64,000 nt of DNA from an uncultured Gammaproteobacteria bacterium (GTDB taxonomy: Bacteria; Pseudomonadota; Gammaproteobacteria; Steroidobacterales; XN24): positions 1 to 64,000 of the forward strand of contig CALDWW010000004.1 in the NCBI GenBank assembly GCA_937924335.1, written 5' to 3'. Below the pieces are notes generated by a model that saw only the letters and a list, made by a program, of their open reading frames with translations, did no database searches and was not told where the DNA came from. Position 1 is the stretch's first letter, and every line of letters begins with the position of its first letter. The translations under genes and the position numbers were made by a program. Below, one piece after another: positions 36,405 to 45,992 of this stretch.

Positions 36405-37345
36405 GTCCTGGCCTCCTGCCCAACGTCTGCCGAGGTGATCTGTCGGAAAACCTCGTCGAGCTGCCCGCTTTCCACCTGCAGTTCCTGTACGTCCCAGCCG
36501 CGCTCCAGCGCCAGACGCCCGACCGCCGGCAGCAACTCCGCGCCGTCGGCGGGTAGCACGGTCATGCCGCCGTCCGCGTGGGTTTCGACACTGACGACGC
36601 CGGGCAGCGATTCCAGTGCGGACCCGGCTTCCGCGGCCTCCGTATCGCCCAGCCGCAGGGTGACGGCGTTATGGCGAGGCGAACGTGCCTCCAGCCCGGC
36701 CGGCGTCTCGTCGGCGAGGATCCTCCCATGGGCGATGATGATCGCGCGGTCACACACGGCATGGACTTCTTCGAGTATGTGAGTCGAGATGATGATGATC
36801 TTGTCCGCGGCCATCTCGCTGATGAGCGATCGCACCTCGTGTTTCTGATTCGGATCGAGACCATCCGTCGGTTCGTCGAGGATCAGCACCCGAGGGTCGT
36901 GGATGATCGCCTGGGCGAGGCCGACGCGGCGCTTGTAGCCCTTCGACAGGGTATCGATCGATTGCAGCAGCACGGGCTCGAGATGCAGTCTCGAGATCAC
37001 CTCGTCCAGCCGGCGGCGTTTCTGAGCACCGCGGAGATCGCGGATGTCGGCGATGAAGTCGAGGAACGCGGTCGGGGTCATCTCCCCGTAGGTGGGAGCG
37101 CCTTCGGGCAGATAACCGATCTCCCGTTTCGCCTTGACCGGCTCTTTCTCGATATCGAATCCGCAGATGCGGGCTACGCCTTCCGTGGGTGTGAGGAAGC
37201 CGGAAAGCATTTTCATGGTCGTCGACTTGCCGGCCCCGTTAGGCCCGAGGAAGCCGAGGACCTGTCCCTGGCTTACCGAGAAGCTCAGGTTATCTACGGC
37301 CAGAAGATTGCCGTAGCGCTTCGTGAGTCGCTCAGTCTCGATCAT
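36401..37345 (-). CDS. ABC transporter ATP-binding protein, GldA-like
   Basis: ATPase of 314 residues. I use ATG 37345 (MIETERLTKRYGN); the frame extends to 37417 but that part is not ABC-like. Walker A GPNGAGKST, signature LSKGYKRRVGLAQA, Walker B VLILDEPTDGLDP and the H-loop STHILEE are all intact. The C-terminal 90 residues are the accessory domain of the drug/gliding subfamily. First gene of a four-gene minus-strand operon with GldF-like, GldG-like and DUF4340 proteins. Confidence 0.92.
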   Translation of the reverse strand: MIETERLTKRYGNLLAVDNLSFSVSQGQVLGFLGPNGAGKSTTMKMLSGFLTPTEGVARICGFDIEKEPVKAKREIGYLPEGAPTYGEMTPTAFLDFIADIRDLRGAQKRRRLDEVISRLHLEPVLLQSIDTLSKGYKRRVGLAQAIIHDPRVLILDEPTDGLDPNQKHEVRSLISEMAADKIIIISTHILEEVHAVCDRAIIIAHGRILADETPAGLEARSPRHNAVTLRLGDTEAAEAGSALESLPGVVSVETHADGGMTVLPADGAELLPAVGRLALERGWDVQELQVESGQLDEVFRQITSADVGQEART

Positions 37346-37487
37346 CTGACTTGGCTCCGTGTCTGGAGACCGGGGAAAGGGTATCCCCGGCTGCTTAGCA
37401 GCCCACTCTTTTACCATGCCGGGTTATATTTTCAAGACCCGGCGGTCTACCCTGTGCAAATCCGATATCCGGTTGTCGAGGAAGAGT

Positions 37488-37940
37488 GTGATCAGGGCCC
37501 GAAATCCCGTACGACTGGTGATCTGCGCGATCGTCGTGCTGCAACTGTCTGGCCTTGGCGCCTGCCGGGGATCGGCCTTCCCTGATCGTGGCAGGATCGT
37601 AGCCACCGAGGGGGACACCGTGCCGGTCGGCCTCGAACCCGCCCGGATAGTGGAGATCGACGGCAACAGGGTGTTTCCGGCGCAACGAAGCTTCGCCCTG
37701 GCTCCCGGCATCCACGTCATCCGGGTTTCACCTCCCGTCGCCGGCCCGCCCCAGCAGGTGCCGACCGAGTTCGGGATGCTGGAGTACCTCAGGGATGAGC
37801 CCCTGCAACTGGAAGTCCGCGCCGGCTGGACCTACTTCATCGGGCTCGAGGTGCTCGAGAGGGTGGATTACACGAAACGCACCGGTCATTGGCGGGCGGT
37901 GGTCACTCGCTCAGTGGAGCCCGGTGACGAGGCCACCTAG
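37488..37940 (+). CDS. Small lipoprotein, likely paralogue of the one at 29002
   Basis: Protein of 150 residues. GTG 37488 follows GAGGAAGA at a good distance and gives a signal peptide ending LGAC; the frame begins earlier at 37359 but gives no signal. The mature part shows VEIDGNRVFP, FALAPGIHVIRVSPP and LEVRAGWTYFIGLEVL, the same order of beta elements as the 29002 lipoprotein. Convergent and overlapping by four bases with the TonB-dependent receptor. Function unknown. Confidence 0.7.
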   Translation: MIRARNPVRLVICAIVVLQLSGLGACRGSAFPDRGRIVATEGDTVPVGLEPARIVEIDGNRVFPAQRSFALAPGIHVIRVSPPVAGPPQQVPTEFGMLEYLRDEPLQLEVRAGWTYFIGLEVLERVDYTKRTGHWRAVVTRSVEPGDEAT

Positions 37941-40045
37941 TCGTCCCGATAGCGAAGCTCGAGGAAAACTGCACGATCCCTCCCGGGGAAGTATCGATAG
38001 TCGCCGAATGCGAAATCGGCGCGCTCCGCATAGTTTTCGTCCAGCAGGTTGGTGATCCGGATCGCCCCCTGCCAGCGTGGAGCAAACCATTGCTGGAGAC
38101 GCAGGTTCACCAGGTTATGACCGCTGTATTTGGCGCTATTGGCCGCATCCATGTAGTAGGAGCCCATCGAGATCCATTCCAGTTCCGTCGAACCGTGGGC
38201 AGAGAAGTTCCAGCGGGCGAGCAGGGTGTTGAGATGTCTCGGTGCCGTATCGACGTCATCGCCTCGCTTGATAGTTTCGCCACCGCTGACATCGCGATTG
38301 AAACGGTAGGTATGGCGCGCCCATGTGCCGCTCAGTGTCAGGCTCAGGTCGTCCAGCAGCTGCCAGCCGAGCAGGTACTCGAGCCCGACATGCCGGGTTT
38401 CTCCGTCGCTTTCGTTGATGCCCTGGGCATCACGGAAGATTGCGTCATTCTTCTCCATGTAGAACGCGGCGACGTCTGCGAATATGCCGCCACGCGCGTA
38501 CCTGGCCCCCAGCTCCGCGCTGTCCAGCCGGACCGGGTCCAGATCCGCCACGCTCTGCTGGCGTTGTAGCCGGTAGAGTTCCGTGGCCTGAGGGAAGCGG
38601 AAGCCTCTGCTCAGGCTCACATAGGCCTCGGAATCCGCTGACAAGCGGGTCAGCAGCCCTAGTTTTGGCGCCAGTCCGTGGAAACTGTCATCCCGGTCCG
38701 AGGGCCGATTGAAAAGACAGCCGCCGAAACCGCACTCTGTGCCGTCATCGCGGGTGTTCCCGTCCAGCATCTGGTTGTCATAGTCGTATCGCAGATATTC
38801 GTAGCGCAGGCCGAGGGTCGCCCGCCATGCTTGTCCGAACGGGCGAGCGTAGTGAGCATAGGCAGCGCTCTGCCACGATCGGACATCGTAGTCATAGTGC
38901 TTGCCGACGGGTCGGGTCTCGATAAGGAAGTCCGAACCGTCGCTGATGGTTTCGGCTTGGGTCTCCTTGAGGAAACCATCCATGTACTCCAGATCAGTGC
39001 CCAACACCAATGCTCCCGCGGGCCCGAGGTCCCTGTGCAGGGCGACCTGAGTGCCGACGCTCTGCTGGCCGTTCTCCTCGATCGGCATGCCGGGCAGGAA
39101 GTGCTGCTGGAAACGCATCCATGAATGACGCAGGTAGTTACGGGCCTCGACACGGGTTTCGGCGTCGAGTTCGCGATCATAGATGGCCGCCAACCTGGCC
39201 GAATCGGCGTTGCGGTAGGCGCCGGCCACGGGGTTGGATTTGCGTTGATCCTTGTCCTGGTAGGCGTCCTCGCCGAATATGAATCCGGCCGTATCCTGCC
39301 GCAGGTGGGAACCCGAGACGGCCAGCCGCAGATGCCCATCGAAAGCAGCGCCTTCCGACGCCAGGTTCAGCTTGGCCTGGTCATATCCTGAGTCATCGCG
39401 GAAGCCGCCGTCTCTTTCTACATGCCCCCAGGCCTGGATCCCCGGATCCTCGTCCGTTCCTCCGATGAGGAAACGTCCGCGATAGTAGTCCCAGGAGCCG
39501 GCCTCTACCGCAACCTCTTTGGTCGGAGTCCCGAATTCCGGGCTCAGCACGTTGACCAGGCCATGCAATGCGTTCGAACCGTAAAGGGCGCTTCCAGGTC
39601 CGCGTACGACTTCGATGGCTCCCGCCTGCTCCGTGTTGATCTCCAACAGATCGTTGACGTTGCAAAACCCTGCCGGCCGGGTCGGAATGCCGTCCTCCAG
39701 GAACAGGAACCCCCCACAGGCACCGGCGCCGGTCAGTACCGGGGAGCGGATCGCGGTCAGGTGCTCCTGGCCACTGCCCCTGACGATCCACGTGCCGGGA
39801 CTCCGAAACATGAGTTCCGATACATGGGTGTGCGCGGTGCGCTCTATGGTCTCTTTATCGATCCTCGCAGTATTGCCGGCCAGTTCCCGCAGAGGCGTCG
39901 CCGTGCGGGTGGAGGTGACGGTGACCGTGTCCAGTTCGACCCGGTCGGGTGGGTTCCCGGCGGTAATGGGACCTGACAGGGCAATGGACAGACAGAGCCA
40001 AAGTGCGGCTGACGCACGCGGCGCCCGCCAGCCGCGCTCAGTCAC
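37937..40045 (-). CDS. TonB-dependent outer-membrane receptor
   Basis: Receptor of about 702 residues for TonB-energised uptake of an unidentified ligand. GTG 40045 overlaps the preceding stop (GTGACTGA) and gives a good signal peptide (ASAALWLCLSIALSGPITA); ATG 40081 is the alternative. The TonB-box region is near VELDTVTVTSTRTATPLREL. The plug shows AIEVVRGPGSALYGSNALHG. The barrel ends in an aromatic-rich strand (AVFLELRYRDD). A plug loop with GACGGFLFLEDGIPTRP has two cysteines. No specific ligand motif recognised. Confidence 0.92.
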   Translation of the reverse strand: MTERGWRAPRASAALWLCLSIALSGPITAGNPPDRVELDTVTVTSTRTATPLRELAGNTARIDKETIERTAHTHVSELMFRSPGTWIVRGSGQEHLTAIRSPVLTGAGACGGFLFLEDGIPTRPAGFCNVNDLLEINTEQAGAIEVVRGPGSALYGSNALHGLVNVLSPEFGTPTKEVAVEAGSWDYYRGRFLIGGTDEDPGIQAWGHVERDGGFRDDSGYDQAKLNLASEGAAFDGHLRLAVSGSHLRQDTAGFIFGEDAYQDKDQRKSNPVAGAYRNADSARLAAIYDRELDAETRVEARNYLRHSWMRFQQHFLPGMPIEENGQQSVGTQVALHRDLGPAGALVLGTDLEYMDGFLKETQAETISDGSDFLIETRPVGKHYDYDVRSWQSAAYAHYARPFGQAWRATLGLRYEYLRYDYDNQMLDGNTRDDGTECGFGGCLFNRPSDRDDSFHGLAPKLGLLTRLSADSEAYVSLSRGFRFPQATELYRLQRQQSVADLDPVRLDSAELGARYARGGIFADVAAFYMEKNDAIFRDAQGINESDGETRHVGLEYLLGWQLLDDLSLTLSGTWARHTYRFNRDVSGGETIKRGDDVDTAPRHLNTLLARWNFSAHGSTELEWISMGSYYMDAANSAKYSGHNLVNLRLQQWFAPRWQGAIRITNLLDENYAERADFAFGDYRYFPGRDRAVFLELRYRDD

Positions 40046-40484
40046 GAAGCGCCAGGTCCAGCAATCGGAGGCGGATCGCATCCGGTAGTGGAGCCTTGCA
40101 GTTACGTCCGTAGTCGTATGAGACGATCCGTCCGGATCCCTCGGCCGCAAGGCCCTGCCGGCCGTGACTGAACAGCGCATATCGCATCACAAACCGGTCG
40201 CTCTCGACATCCTCGACCCAGGCCGCGGCCGTGACCGTGTCCGGGTATTCGAGCGGGATGCGGAACCTGCAGTCGGTCGAGGCGAGGATCGGGCCCATGC
40301 CGGCATGCCGCTCCGGGTCTCCGAACTCGACCTGTTCGAACAGCGCCATCCGGGCGGTCTCGAAGTAACGGAAGTAGACGATGTTGTTGACGTGGCCGAG
40401 GGCGTCCATATCACCCCACGCGACCGGGATGTCAACGGTGACGGGATAATGGTTGCGGAACTCGGCTAGGCGATCTTCTGGCAT
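40038..40484 (-). CDS. Acyl-CoA thioesterase, 4HBT hot-dog fold
   Basis: Cytoplasmic thioesterase of 148 residues. The WGDMDALGHVNNIVYFRY segment near residues 22-39 is the 4-hydroxybenzoyl-CoA thioesterase signature with the catalytic Asp. It is three bases after the zinc-ribbon gene and overlaps the receptor gene, so all appear co-transcribed. Substrate unknown; YbgC/FadM-type acyl-CoA is likely. Confidence 0.9.
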   Translation of the reverse strand: MPEDRLAEFRNHYPVTVDIPVAWGDMDALGHVNNIVYFRYFETARMALFEQVEFGDPERHAGMGPILASTDCRFRIPLEYPDTVTAAAWVEDVESDRFVMRYALFSHGRQGLAAEGSGRIVSYDYGRNCKAPLPDAIRLRLLDLALRD

Positions 40485-40487
40485 ATC

Positions 40488-40691
40488 TCAGCCGCGCTCC
40501 TTGACCACCAGTTGCGGTCCGCCCCGCGGGCCGAAGATGTGTTTGGCGAGTACGCCGTAGACGTGTCCGCACTCATCGCAGAAGACTACGTTGAACCAGG
40601 GTTTGCCGTCTTTCGACTTCTCGCTGCTGTCCCGCGCGGTCAGGTGATCGATCCCGACCACGCCGCAATCCGGGCATTTGGGTTCGCTCAT
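40488..40691 (-). CDS. Small zinc-ribbon-like protein
   Basis: Protein of 67 residues with two CxxC pairs (CPDCG near residues 6-10, CDECG near 38-42), which should form a zinc ribbon. ATGA overlap with the upstream gene. No family function known. Confidence 0.75.
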   Translation of the reverse strand: MSEPKCPDCGVVGIDHLTARDSSEKSKDGKPWFNVVFCDECGHVYGVLAKHIFGPRGGPQLVVKERG

Positions 40692-41044
40692 TGTCGTTGT
40701 CCCTCAGTTGCCTCGTCGTCGCATGCCGCGTCCTGCTCGATCCGTTCGACAGTAAAGGTCGGGCGATCTCCTTTCCGGTAGTACGCAAACGGGCCAAGGA
40801 GTTCCTCCAGTTTGCGTTCGCGGGCATGCTCCGTATCGAACCACTGGTGCTGATGCCAGTCTTCACCGAGCACGTTCCGTAATGGGTCTCCGGGCGGCAG
40901 GCTCAATCGCAGACCGAAACGCCGCGAGTCACCGCCGAGACCCGCGCGGCGGTTGTGACGATGACAGACTTCCATGATCGCACCCAGCTGTGTATCGGAA
41001 AAGCCGGACCATAGCCGCAAGCAGGCTTGCCGGGCAAGGATCAA
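40688..41044 (-). CDS. Conserved hypothetical protein
   Basis: Protein of up to 118 residues with TTG start at 41044 overlapping the preceding stop; ATG 40975 is an alternative. His/Trp-rich (VCHRHNRR, LGEDWHQHQWFD). No signal or membrane helix, and no family recognised. Its stop overlaps the zinc-ribbon gene start. Confidence 0.6.
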   Translation of the reverse strand: MILARQACLRLWSGFSDTQLGAIMEVCHRHNRRAGLGGDSRRFGLRLSLPPGDPLRNVLGEDWHQHQWFDTEHARERKLEELLGPFAYYRKGDRPTFTVERIEQDAACDDEATEGQRQ

Positions 41045-41727
41045 TCGAAATGCCGGTCACCCGCGCCCTCTCGGTCGCGCCAGCCGAATACCCGGCGGGT
41101 AATGAACAGATAGACCGGTTTTCCGGTGCGCATCCAGGCGCGCGACAACAGCGAGGGGTTGTCGAGGATCCGACGTTCACGATCCGTCAGCTGGTCTGCG
41201 CAGTAATATCGTTTGTGCTTGAGCGCGTGGCGGATATCCTCGCGCGCCAGGATGCGAAACCTCCGCCCACGCCGTCGAGGCGCCCACGCCAGCTGGAAGT
41301 CGATCAGGGCCGGGGCCCCTTCGTCCGTGACCAGCCAGTTGGGTTCTTTCGCGAGATCATTGTGTACGACTCCGGCAGTGTGCAGACGCCGGATGAGGCG
41401 GTTGGCAGCCTTGAAATAGCCGGGGTCTCTTGGTCTGTGTATCTGCATCGGCCGACCAGACAGCCAGGTCCTGAGTAGCACGCCATCACGCCAGCAGATC
41501 AGCTGGGGGACGCCCCCGAACCCTTCGAGTGCGGCCAGAGCGCGTGCCTCCCGGCCCGCCAGCCAGTGGGCTATCGGTCGTGTCCACCAGCGCGCAGCGC
41601 GGGTGTCTCGTCGTACCGCGAGATCACCGTTCTGCCCGCCGGCGGATGAAATGACCAGCTCGACGCGGCCGAACAGATCCTGCTTCATCAGTTGCCGAAC
41701 AACGAACTGTTCGCCCTTTTTATTCAT
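41041..41727 (-). CDS. Kinase-fold phosphotransferase
   Basis: Protein of 228 residues of the protein-kinase-like fold, resembling RIO1/lipopolysaccharide kinases. The catalytic loop is VVHNDLAKEPNWLV (HxD with a following Asn), and the metal-binding element is ALIDFQLAW (DFx). The N-terminal lobe is short and lacks a clear glycine loop. The substrate may be a small molecule or sugar rather than protein. First gene of a five-gene minus-strand run, divergent from the AAA/WD40 gene 53 bases away. Confidence 0.75.
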   Translation of the reverse strand: MNKKGEQFVVRQLMKQDLFGRVELVISSAGGQNGDLAVRRDTRAARWWTRPIAHWLAGREARALAALEGFGGVPQLICWRDGVLLRTWLSGRPMQIHRPRDPGYFKAANRLIRRLHTAGVVHNDLAKEPNWLVTDEGAPALIDFQLAWAPRRRGRRFRILAREDIRHALKHKRYYCADQLTDRERRILDNPSLLSRAWMRTGKPVYLFITRRVFGWRDREGAGDRHFD

Positions 41728-41780
41728 CGAGTAGCTTGTCGCCTGGAGAGAGTCACAGTCTGGCCAAGTGTACTACCGGG

Positions 41781-44700
41781 ATGTCCACGGCTGGCACGCC
41801 GGCGACAAGTCGGCGAGAATCGCAGCTGAAAGCGACAGGGCCCGTTTTGACAGAACCACCAGACAACAAGGTCACGGAGTTGCCACCTCCCCCGGACGAG
41901 CGTGGCGAAAGCTTCTATGTCGTCGGCGGTCCCGTCCAGCCGCGCAGGGGCTGCTATGTTCAACGGGCTGCGGACCGGCAGCTACTCGACAAGCTCAGGG
42001 AAGGTGAGTATTGCCATCTTCTGGCACCGCCCCAGACGGGCAAATCGAGCCTGGTCGCCAGAACTGCCCGTGAGTTGCGGCGCGACGGATATCTGACCGC
42101 GGTCGTGGATCTCGGGCAGACGGTGGGACGAAACCGTCAGGCCGAAGCGGGTCGCTGGTACTACGGGCTCGCATACCGGATCGTGCGGGATCTTCGTCTC
42201 GGCGTCGATCTGCAGCACTGGTGGCAGGAGAAGAAACCGCTGCCGCCATTGCAGCGTCTCAACGAATTCTTCTGGGAAATCGTTCTGTCGAGCACACGCT
42301 CGCCGATCGTCATCCTGCTGGACGAAGTCGAGAGCGTCGCGGATCTCGACTACGCTGCCGATCTGTTCATGGCGGTGCGGGCTTGTCACGATGCCAGGGC
42401 CTCCGAGCCTGAATATGAGCGCCTGCGTTTCGCCTTGGTCGGGACCGTGCTGCCTTCGGATCCCGGCGCTTCGAATTCGGTTTCGTTGTTCCAGGTCGGA
42501 CAAAGAGTCGATCTGCCTGACTTCACGTTTGAGGAAGCGAGGCCCCTGTGCCGTGAGATCGGGCTGGCGCCCGGGGACGCGGAACGGGCGTTGTACCGGA
42601 TCTTCTACTGGACCGGAGGGCATCCCTACCTGACCCAGAAACTTTGCCGGGCGATCTCGCGGAATCCGGGCACCATCGGGTCGGACGAGGATGTGGACGG
42701 TATCGTCAACAGCCGGTTCCTGGTGGGCGACGCGCCGCAGAACGAGCCCAATCTGCGGAGAACGCGCCGCTTGGCAGAGCGACGTGATCCCCTCTCGTAC
42801 ACGGCCCTACGCCTTTTCCGCAAGCTCAGGAGAGGGAGGAAGCGGAAATTTGATCGCCACAACTATGCGCAGGAATGGTTGCGAATAGCCGGCCTGGCGG
42901 GCGTCTCCCCAGACGGCATGCTGCAGCTCCGCAACCAGATCTATTCACGAGCCTTCCCGTCCCGTTGGATACGAAAATCTGTGCCGTTCGACTGGCAGAA
43001 GATCGGCAAGGCAGCGGCATTCGCGTTGCTGATCGTAGGACTGCCGTATTGGTATGCGCAGGTCCTGCCAAGATCTTTCGTCGCGAAACTCGAAGCGCCG
43101 GGCACTGATTTTCAGACCGCAGAGCAGGCCTATGTCGGCCTGCGGCGGCTGCCGGGATTCGGCGACCAGGCTGAACGGTTGTTCGCCATTGTCCTGGAAC
43201 GCCAGAGTGCTGCTGCCGGTAGTTGGGACAGCGCGCTGGCTATTGATGTTCAGCTACGGGCGTTGCCCGGCTACCGAGAGCGGGCAGACGATCTCCTGGC
43301 GGAATTCTGGCAAAGACAGGCCGCATCCGCCGAAGCCGGCGAGATGAGAGATCGAGCGCTGATCTACCGGTTGCGAGCCCTCGACGTTCGGACGGCGGGG
43401 CGCGAGAACAGGGCGAGTTCACTCATCGGTCAGGACTACCCGAGTCTGATCACCGGTATCCGGCCAGGGGCGCGGATCGATGCGCTTGGTATCGACGCTT
43501 CCGGTTCCGGAGTGGTAACCCTGACCGAGGGACATCTCGTGCAGATGTGGGACGCCCAGAGCGGACGGCCGATGGGGCAGCCCGGAGGCTTCCCGGCGCT
43601 GGCGGAAGAATTCGTCACGGTCCGCCGCAGAGTCAGCATCGAGACACCTGGCAAGGTCCGCAACGCAAAATTGATTGTGACACTGCGTCACCCGCAGCCG
43701 AGTGATCTGCAGATTCGGTTGGTAGCGCCCTCGGGTCAGGCCGTGGTGATACCCGTCAGGCGCCAACAGCCGGATGACGATCCAGCATTCATATTTGAGT
43801 CGGCCAGCGATGGAGGTATCAAGTCGCTGACCGGCGAGAACGCCCAGGGGACATGGACTCTTGAGGTAGAAGACCAGCTGACCGGAACGTCTGGATTCCT
43901 CGACGGTTGGGAGCTGGTCTTGTCGAACAAGGACGGCCATCGGGTCGAGGACCTTTTCAGCAACCCCATCCTGCTGGCCGATCCGCGTCCGACTTTGCAG
44001 GTGGAAGTGGTCCTTAGTCCCGACGGTCGGCGCGTAGCTGCGGTCAGCGCCAACCACGAGACCCGGGGTTTCCTGCAAATCTGGGACACGGCTCAGGGGA
44101 CGGTCACGGCGCGGGCCCCTGTGGAAGCAGGCCCGAGAGTGATGGCTTTCGATGCCGCCGGGCAATTCCTGATTACCGGCTCGGCCGGCGTCCCAGGGCA
44201 TCTCAGCGTCTGGCGGGCAGCCGCGGGTCAGGAACTCATGTCGGTGGATTCCGAACTCGGTTTTCGTACCGCTCCGGTCGTGTCGTCGGCCGGCAGCGTC
44301 CTGGCTGTGGCCGAGATCGTCACGGCCGGAGACAGTCGGGTCCGCCTGCTCGATCTGGCGGCGATGGAGGAACGCAGGTCCATCGGGATCGCCGGTGAGG
44401 TGAGCGGATTGGCACTGGGTCCGGACGGGGGCCTGCTGGCGACGCTGGATCGGGAGAACGTCGTGGGTGTCTGGGACACGGCCGCAAAGCGACTGTTGAT
44501 GCAGTTGCCCCATGACCTGGGGGTCCAGCGGATGGTCTTCGATCCCTCAGGCCGCTGGCTTGCCACGGTTGACGCGGGCGGGATATCCCGTGTCTGGACT
44601 CTGGAGGCAGCCGATGAGACCGGTTCAAGGCTGATCGTTTCCCGTGACAGCTGGGACCCGTTGTCACTTACGTTCTCGAATGACGGCGCGCTTCTGTTGC

Positions 44701-45989
44701 TGCGTGGCCGCGGCCGGACCTTCGAGGTCCTGTCACTGCCCTCCGGAATGCCTGCGACGGCTGCATTGCGCCACTCAGGGGATTGGCGGCCGGATGATGG
44801 CCGCAGCGCGTCCGGTCACCCGGTTTCCAGAGCATTTGGCGACCAGGATAGCCGCATCGTAACCGGCCGCGGCGGCGTCATGGCGCGGGTCTGGGCAATA
44901 CCGCCCAGGGAGTCCGCCACCGAGGCTTCCGTAACGAGCGTTGCGACCGCCCAGGAATTCGCATTGAGCCCGTGGACAGATCAGATGGTGGCAGGCGGTC
45001 TCGACGGATCGATCCGATTTCTTGATCGTGGACAGCCCTGGAATCCGCCGCCAGAGGACATGGCCGGCCATGCTGGCGCCATCACTGGCCTGGCCTATAG
45101 TCCAGACGGCAGGCGGCTCGTGTCCGTCGGCGCAGACGGCAGCGTCCTGGTCTGGGATCCCCAAACCAGGACCCAGGTCGGAGAGCGGTTCCACCATGGC
45201 AGTGGTCGTGTCCGGTCGGTCGCAATTGACTCGGATGACCGGCTGGTCCTGACCGGTGGCGAGCTCGGAGCGCGGCTCTGGCACATAGATACCGGTGAGG
45301 CAGCATCGGTACTCGGCCCGGGGCGCCAGGTTTCGAGTGTGGCGTTCAGTGATGGCGGCGCGCTGGCGGCCACGGCCGCCACCGAGGGCCTGATCCAGAT
45401 TTGGGATACGACCAGCGGCGAGCCGGTCTGGTCAGGCAACATGCCCGGTCCTGTGGTCGGGATGAGCATCAACGGCCGCGGCAGCCGGGTAGCTGCGGGC
45501 AATGCTCGCGGCGATATCTATGTCTGGGACACCGCAAAGCCCATAGGCGGACGGAGGACCTTGCGGATCAACGGCTGGGTTCTGGGTCTCAAGCTCACTG
45601 ATATGGGCGACGTTTTGTATCTGCAGACTGGCGAGTGGATGCATATGCTGGACGTCAGCGACGAACCCCGCATCACCGCCAGTGCATTGCTTCCCGGATC
45701 GTCACCGGCGCAGGTCTGGCATATCGACGCGCAGCAGGTCGGCGTCGTTCGCTTGCTCAGCGTGGACATGGACGGTCATCGAATCGTGCAGATGGACCTG
45801 CGACGTCCTCTGCCAGGGGCAATGCCCTCGGCCGGGATCGGTCCTGTAGAGCGCTGGCTGGGCATGCTGAAACTAAGCTTCGACGCCGCTGGCGTGCTCG
45901 TGCCCGTGGAAGGTGGCCAGCGCGGTATCGTCGCCAGTCCGGAGAAAGATGCCGAGAGCGCTCAGCCCGTACCCTCAGAGTCGGACTGA
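41781..45989 (+). CDS. AAA-like ATPase fused to a WD40 propeller with an inserted P domain
   Basis: Very large protein of about 1402 residues. I use ATG 41781; the frame is open from TTG 41736, and TTG 41847 with GACAGGG is another option. Residues about 45-380 are an AAA-like (AAA_35 type) STAND-like ATPase with Walker A APPQTGKSS (K88) and Walker B IVILLDEVE (D181-E182). A membrane helix lies at about 410-428 (AFALLIVGLPYWYAQV). One WD-like blade (GVVTLTEGHLVQMWDAQSG) precedes a proprotein-convertase-type P domain at about 612-718 (LRHPQPSDLQIRLVAPSG, GTWTLEVEDQ). WD40-type blades then fill the rest. It probably acts as a nucleotide-dependent sensor or scaffold; no partner effector is adjacent. 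Confidence 0.85.
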   Translation: MSTAGTPATSRRESQLKATGPVLTEPPDNKVTELPPPPDERGESFYVVGGPVQPRRGCYVQRAADRQLLDKLREGEYCHLLAPPQTGKSSLVARTARELRRDGYLTAVVDLGQTVGRNRQAEAGRWYYGLAYRIVRDLRLGVDLQHWWQEKKPLPPLQRLNEFFWEIVLSSTRSPIVILLDEVESVADLDYAADLFMAVRACHDARASEPEYERLRFALVGTVLPSDPGASNSVSLFQVGQRVDLPDFTFEEARPLCREIGLAPGDAERALYRIFYWTGGHPYLTQKLCRAISRNPGTIGSDEDVDGIVNSRFLVGDAPQNEPNLRRTRRLAERRDPLSYTALRLFRKLRRGRKRKFDRHNYAQEWLRIAGLAGVSPDGMLQLRNQIYSRAFPSRWIRKSVPFDWQKIGKAAAFALLIVGLPYWYAQVLPRSFVAKLEAPGTDFQTAEQAYVGLRRLPGFGDQAERLFAIVLERQSAAAGSWDSALAIDVQLRALPGYRERADDLLAEFWQRQAASAEAGEMRDRALIYRLRALDVRTAGRENRASSLIGQDYPSLITGIRPGARIDALGIDASGSGVVTLTEGHLVQMWDAQSGRPMGQPGGFPALAEEFVTVRRRVSIETPGKVRNAKLIVTLRHPQPSDLQIRLVAPSGQAVVIPVRRQQPDDDPAFIFESASDGGIKSLTGENAQGTWTLEVEDQLTGTSGFLDGWELVLSNKDGHRVEDLFSNPILLADPRPTLQVEVVLSPDGRRVAAVSANHETRGFLQIWDTAQGTVTARAPVEAGPRVMAFDAAGQFLITGSAGVPGHLSVWRAAAGQELMSVDSELGFRTAPVVSSAGSVLAVAEIVTAGDSRVRLLDLAAMEERRSIGIAGEVSGLALGPDGGLLATLDRENVVGVWDTAAKRLLMQLPHDLGVQRMVFDPSGRWLATVDAGGISRVWTLEAADETGSRLIVSRDSWDPLSLTFSNDGALLLLRGRGRTFEVLSLPSGMPATAALRHSGDWRPDDGRSASGHPVSRAFGDQDSRIVTGRGGVMARVWAIPPRESATEASVTSVATAQEFALSPWTDQMVAGGLDGSIRFLDRGQPWNPPPEDMAGHAGAITGLAYSPDGRRLVSVGADGSVLVWDPQTRTQVGERFHHGSGRVRSVAIDSDDRLVLTGGELGARLWHIDTGEAASVLGPGRQVSSVAFSDGGALAATAATEGLIQIWDTTSGEPVWSGNMPGPVVGMSINGRGSRVAAGNARGDIYVWDTAKPIGGRRTLRINGWVLGLKLTDMGDVLYLQTGEWMHMLDVSDEPRITASALLPGSSPAQVWHIDAQQVGVVRLLSVDMDGHRIVQMDLRRPLPGAMPSAGIGPVERWLGMLKLSFDAAGVLVPVEGGQRGIVASPEKDAESAQPVPSESD

Positions 45990-45992
45990 CGG

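Noticed and set aside
32666-37345. Gliding motility locus
   Set aside because: GldA/F/G-like ABC genes alone are widespread outside gliding bacteria; no GldK/L/M/N or Spr genes are present.
37389-37412. Hairpin GGCTGC-TTA-GCAGCC followed by CTCTTTT
   Set aside because: It looks like a plus-strand terminator but lies between divergent genes with no plus-strand gene ending there; probably chance.
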